DNA of 7,398 nt, from contig JAFYVO010000259.1 of the NCBI GenBank assembly GCA_017549085.1, forward strand, positions 1-7,398, written 5' to 3'. Of this stretch, positions 6,035-7,398 are shown one piece after another (the first letter of the stretch is position 1; the number at the start of each line of letters is the position of its first letter). Source of the DNA: Thermoguttaceae bacterium (GTDB lineage Bacteria; Planctomycetota; Planctomycetia; Pirellulales; Thermoguttaceae). The notes beneath the pieces are model-generated. The model was given only the letters and a program-made list of their open reading frames with translations, did not search any database and was not told the DNA's origin. The translations under genes and the position numbers were made by a program.

Positions 6035-7240
6035 ATGAAAACGATATTCGAACGGAAAACGCGCTTGAGCGTCGCGGCGATCTTGGCCTTGACGACGGCG
6101 TCGAGCGTCGCGGGTTGGGCGAACGACGACTTGGAACGCGCTTTGATGGAAAACCCGACCGCGCCGTCGATTAGCTCGACGACGGCTTTCCTGCCTCCCG
6201 CGGCGCCGAGCGTCGCGTCGGCGATTCCGAACGTCGGCGCTCAGTCCGGCGTTTACGAGAAGGCCGGTCGCGTCGTCGTTCCGAACGCCAGCGTCGTGAT
6301 TCCGAAGGGGGAAGGGTACGAAGCCCTCATTAGCGCGAACGGGCAAGGGCTCCTCGTCGAGCTCGGGCTCTGCGAACGCGACGCGAACGGCGAACTCGTC
6401 GTCGGCGAAGACGGAACGACGAAACGCCGTCCGCTCCTCCGCGGTCTGCAAGTGCGCAAAGGGGACGTGCTCGGGAAACAAAAGGACGCCGAGTTGGTTC
6501 AACAAAAGATCGTCGCGGAACAAGAGTTGCTCGTCGCGCGCAAAGAAGCCGACAAAAAGCTCGAAATCGAGGTCGCGGAAGCCGCGGCGCTCGTCGCGCA
6601 AGCGTCGTATAAGCGCGCCGTCGAATTGAACAAAACGATGCCGGGTTCCGTTTCGCCGGAAGAAGTCGAAGAAAAGCGGTACGAATACGTTCGCGCCCTT
6701 AAATCGATCGACAAGGCGAAGTTCGACCTCGAAGTCAACGTCGAAAAGGTGAAGGTCGCCGAAGCGCGCGTCAACGCCGCCGAAGTCGCGATCGAAGACC
6801 GCAAGCTGATTTCGCCGATCGACGGTATTGTCGACGACGTGATGCAAAACGAAGGACAATGGCTCCGCGAAGGGGACGAAATCCTGAAAATCGTTCGTTA
6901 CGACAAAGTCCAAATTAACGCCGCGATTCCCGCCGACCGTTACGCGCCGGAAACGATCGCGAACAAAAAGGTCGTCGTCGAGGTCAAACGTCCGGGCGGT
7001 CAACCGCAAAAGTTGGAAGGGAAGGTCGTTTACGTTCGTCAAACGGTCGAGTCGGGGCACTATTACTTTTACGCCGACGTCGCGAACCAAAAGAACGAGG
7101 CCGGTTATTGGCTCTTGAACCCCGGCGCGTTGGTTACGGTCGAGATTTGCGTCGACGAACCGGCGGTTTCCGCGCCCGCTTCCGCTCCGACGGCGGCGCC
7201 CGCGTCCGTTTCGGAAAGCTCCTTGACCGGCTCTCTTTGA
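6035..7240 (+). CDS. Exported HlyD-type periplasmic adaptor protein
   Basis: A 401-residue protein from ATG 6035. An in-frame TTG at 5987 was rejected because the ATG directly begins a signal peptide (residues 1-29, ending VAGWA before N30) and has GGGAG at 6018-6022, although the 12-base spacing is long. A Pro/Ala/Ser-rich linker (about 38-72) follows. The first lipoyl half is at about 78-112 and resumes at VRKGDVLGK (140-148), interrupted by a charged/Gly insertion. A long alpha-helical coiled-coil hairpin, rich in Ala, Glu and Lys, spans about 150-255. The second lipoyl half is ISPIDGIVDDVM (259-270) with GQWLREGDEILKI, and the beta-barrel runs to about 372. The tail is low-complexity Ala/Pro/Ser. 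Such adaptors bridge inner-membrane transporters or proteases and the outer envelope. With no TM helix, it presumably works in the periplasm with the GAF-HlyD protein and the next gene product. Substrate unknown. Confidence 0.88.
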   Translation: MKTIFERKTRLSVAAILALTTASSVAGWANDDLERALMENPTAPSISSTTAFLPPAAPSVASAIPNVGAQSGVYEKAGRVVVPNASVVIPKGEGYEALISANGQGLLVELGLCERDANGELVVGEDGTTKRRPLLRGLQVRKGDVLGKQKDAELVQQKIVAEQELLVARKEADKKLEIEVAEAAALVAQASYKRAVELNKTMPGSVSPEEVEEKRYEYVRALKSIDKAKFDLEVNVEKVKVAEARVNAAEVAIEDRKLISPIDGIVDDVMQNEGQWLREGDEILKIVRYDKVQINAAIPADRYAPETIANKKVVVEVKRPGGQPQKLEGKVVYVRQTVESGHYYFYADVANQKNEAGYWLLNPGALVTVEICVDEPAVSAPASAPTAAPASVSESSLTGSL

Positions 7241-7274
7241 GCGTTTGAAGAAAAACGCTAAGCGGAAACGTCCA

Positions 7275-7286
7275 AAATTTAACGAG
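7275..7286 (+). repeat. 12-base repeat in operon gap, copy 2
   Basis: The second copy of AAATTTAACGAG, 30 bases before the ATG at 7317. It overlaps the 15-base leader motif at 7283-7297. Confidence 0.5.
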
Positions 7287-7297
7287 TTCAACGAAAA
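7283..7297 (+). promoter_or_regulatory. 15-base leader motif shared with iorA
   Basis: CGAGTTCAACGAAAA ends 19 bases before the ATG at 7317. It is identical to the minus-strand leader of iorA at 1503-1489, which ends 18 bases before its ATG. Here a Shine-Dalgarno-like GAGGG (7306-7310) also lies 6 bases before the start, so the motif would not be the only initiation signal. Confidence 0.35.
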
Positions 7298-7316
7298 GAA
7301 ATAAAGAGGGAAGCGA

Positions 7317-7398
7317 ATGGCTTCGTTGGCCGACAGTCTGGTTTCGAGCGCGGAACGGGTGTTGTCGATTTACGCGCGGAGCGATCTCGAAGCCAAGC
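7317..7398 (+). CDS. Third gene of the HlyD operon, N-terminal fragment (3' end outside window)
   Basis: Only 27 codons are visible, beginning MASLADSLVSSAERVLSIYA and continuing in frame to the edge. The ATG has GAGGG (7306-7310) at 6 bases and lies 76 bases after the HlyD stop, on the same strand, so it is probably the third cistron. There is no signal peptide or membrane segment in the visible part. From memory, planctomycete clusters of this type continue with a membrane-bound M50/site-2-protease-like protein with a similar N-terminus (ADSLVSS). That is recollection plus context, not something the 27 codons prove. It could equally be another inner-membrane component. Confidence 0.6.
   Translation, partial: MASLADSLVSSAERVLSIYARSDLEAK

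Noticed and set aside
3878..7291. A 1,137-codon open frame on the minus strand opposite the HlyD operon
   Set aside because: It is in exact codon register with the sense genes and spans two genes and their gap. It is open only because TTA, CTA and TCA codons are absent in the sense strand. Its translation is Arg/Phe/Asp/Val-rich without any recognisable domain, while the sense frames encode clear GAF, TM, lipoyl and signal-peptide features.
1..7398. CRISPR arrays, insertion sequences, transposases, phage genes
   Set aside because: No regularly spaced repeats, terminal inverted repeats with a transposase frame, or phage-like proteins were found on either strand.

Overview
The window looks like chromosomal DNA of an anaerobic or gut/sediment-type member of the Planctomycetota (inference; no 16S or other phylogenetic marker is present). 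The DNA is GC-rich with a very strong CpG and TCG/GCG/ACG codon preference. Genes are loosely packed on both strands, and several start codons have only weak Shine-Dalgarno sequences. The cluster at the right pairs a GAF-domain protein fused to an HlyD-type adaptor with a second HlyD adaptor and a following gene. I associate this arrangement with planctomycete genomes from memory, not from a search. Indolepyruvate:ferredoxin oxidoreductase at the left points to anaerobic amino-acid metabolism.

Layout from left to right: (1) 1-1470, minus: iorA, missing its C-terminus at the window edge, with a near-consensus promoter at 1582-1609. (2) 1610-2017: intergenic leader region. (3) 2018-2599, plus: a secreted, extremely cysteine-rich repeat protein of unknown function. 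(4) 2670-2811: back-to-back hairpin terminators, the plus one for the cysteine-rich gene and the minus one for the tRNA. (5) 2819-2891, minus: tRNA-Cys(GCA) with its own promoter and an A-tract upstream element. (6) 3013-3522, minus: coaD. (7) 3523-3910: intergenic region with two face-to-face promoter candidates and an inverted repeat. (8) 3911 to the right edge, plus: a probable operon of a GAF-GAF-TM-HlyD protein, an exported HlyD-like adaptor, and the first 27 codons of a third gene.

IorA and CoaD are ordinary metabolic enzymes (aryl-pyruvate oxidation, coenzyme A synthesis). The right-hand operon appears to be an envelope system in which a cytoplasmic GAF sensory part is covalently joined through one membrane helix to a periplasmic adaptor. 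A second, signal-peptide-bearing adaptor and a third component follow.

The least explained items are the 27-cysteine exported protein, which sits convergent to tRNA-Cys, the GAF-HlyD system, and a 15-base sequence placed 18-19 bases before the start codons of two distant genes (iorA and the last gene).
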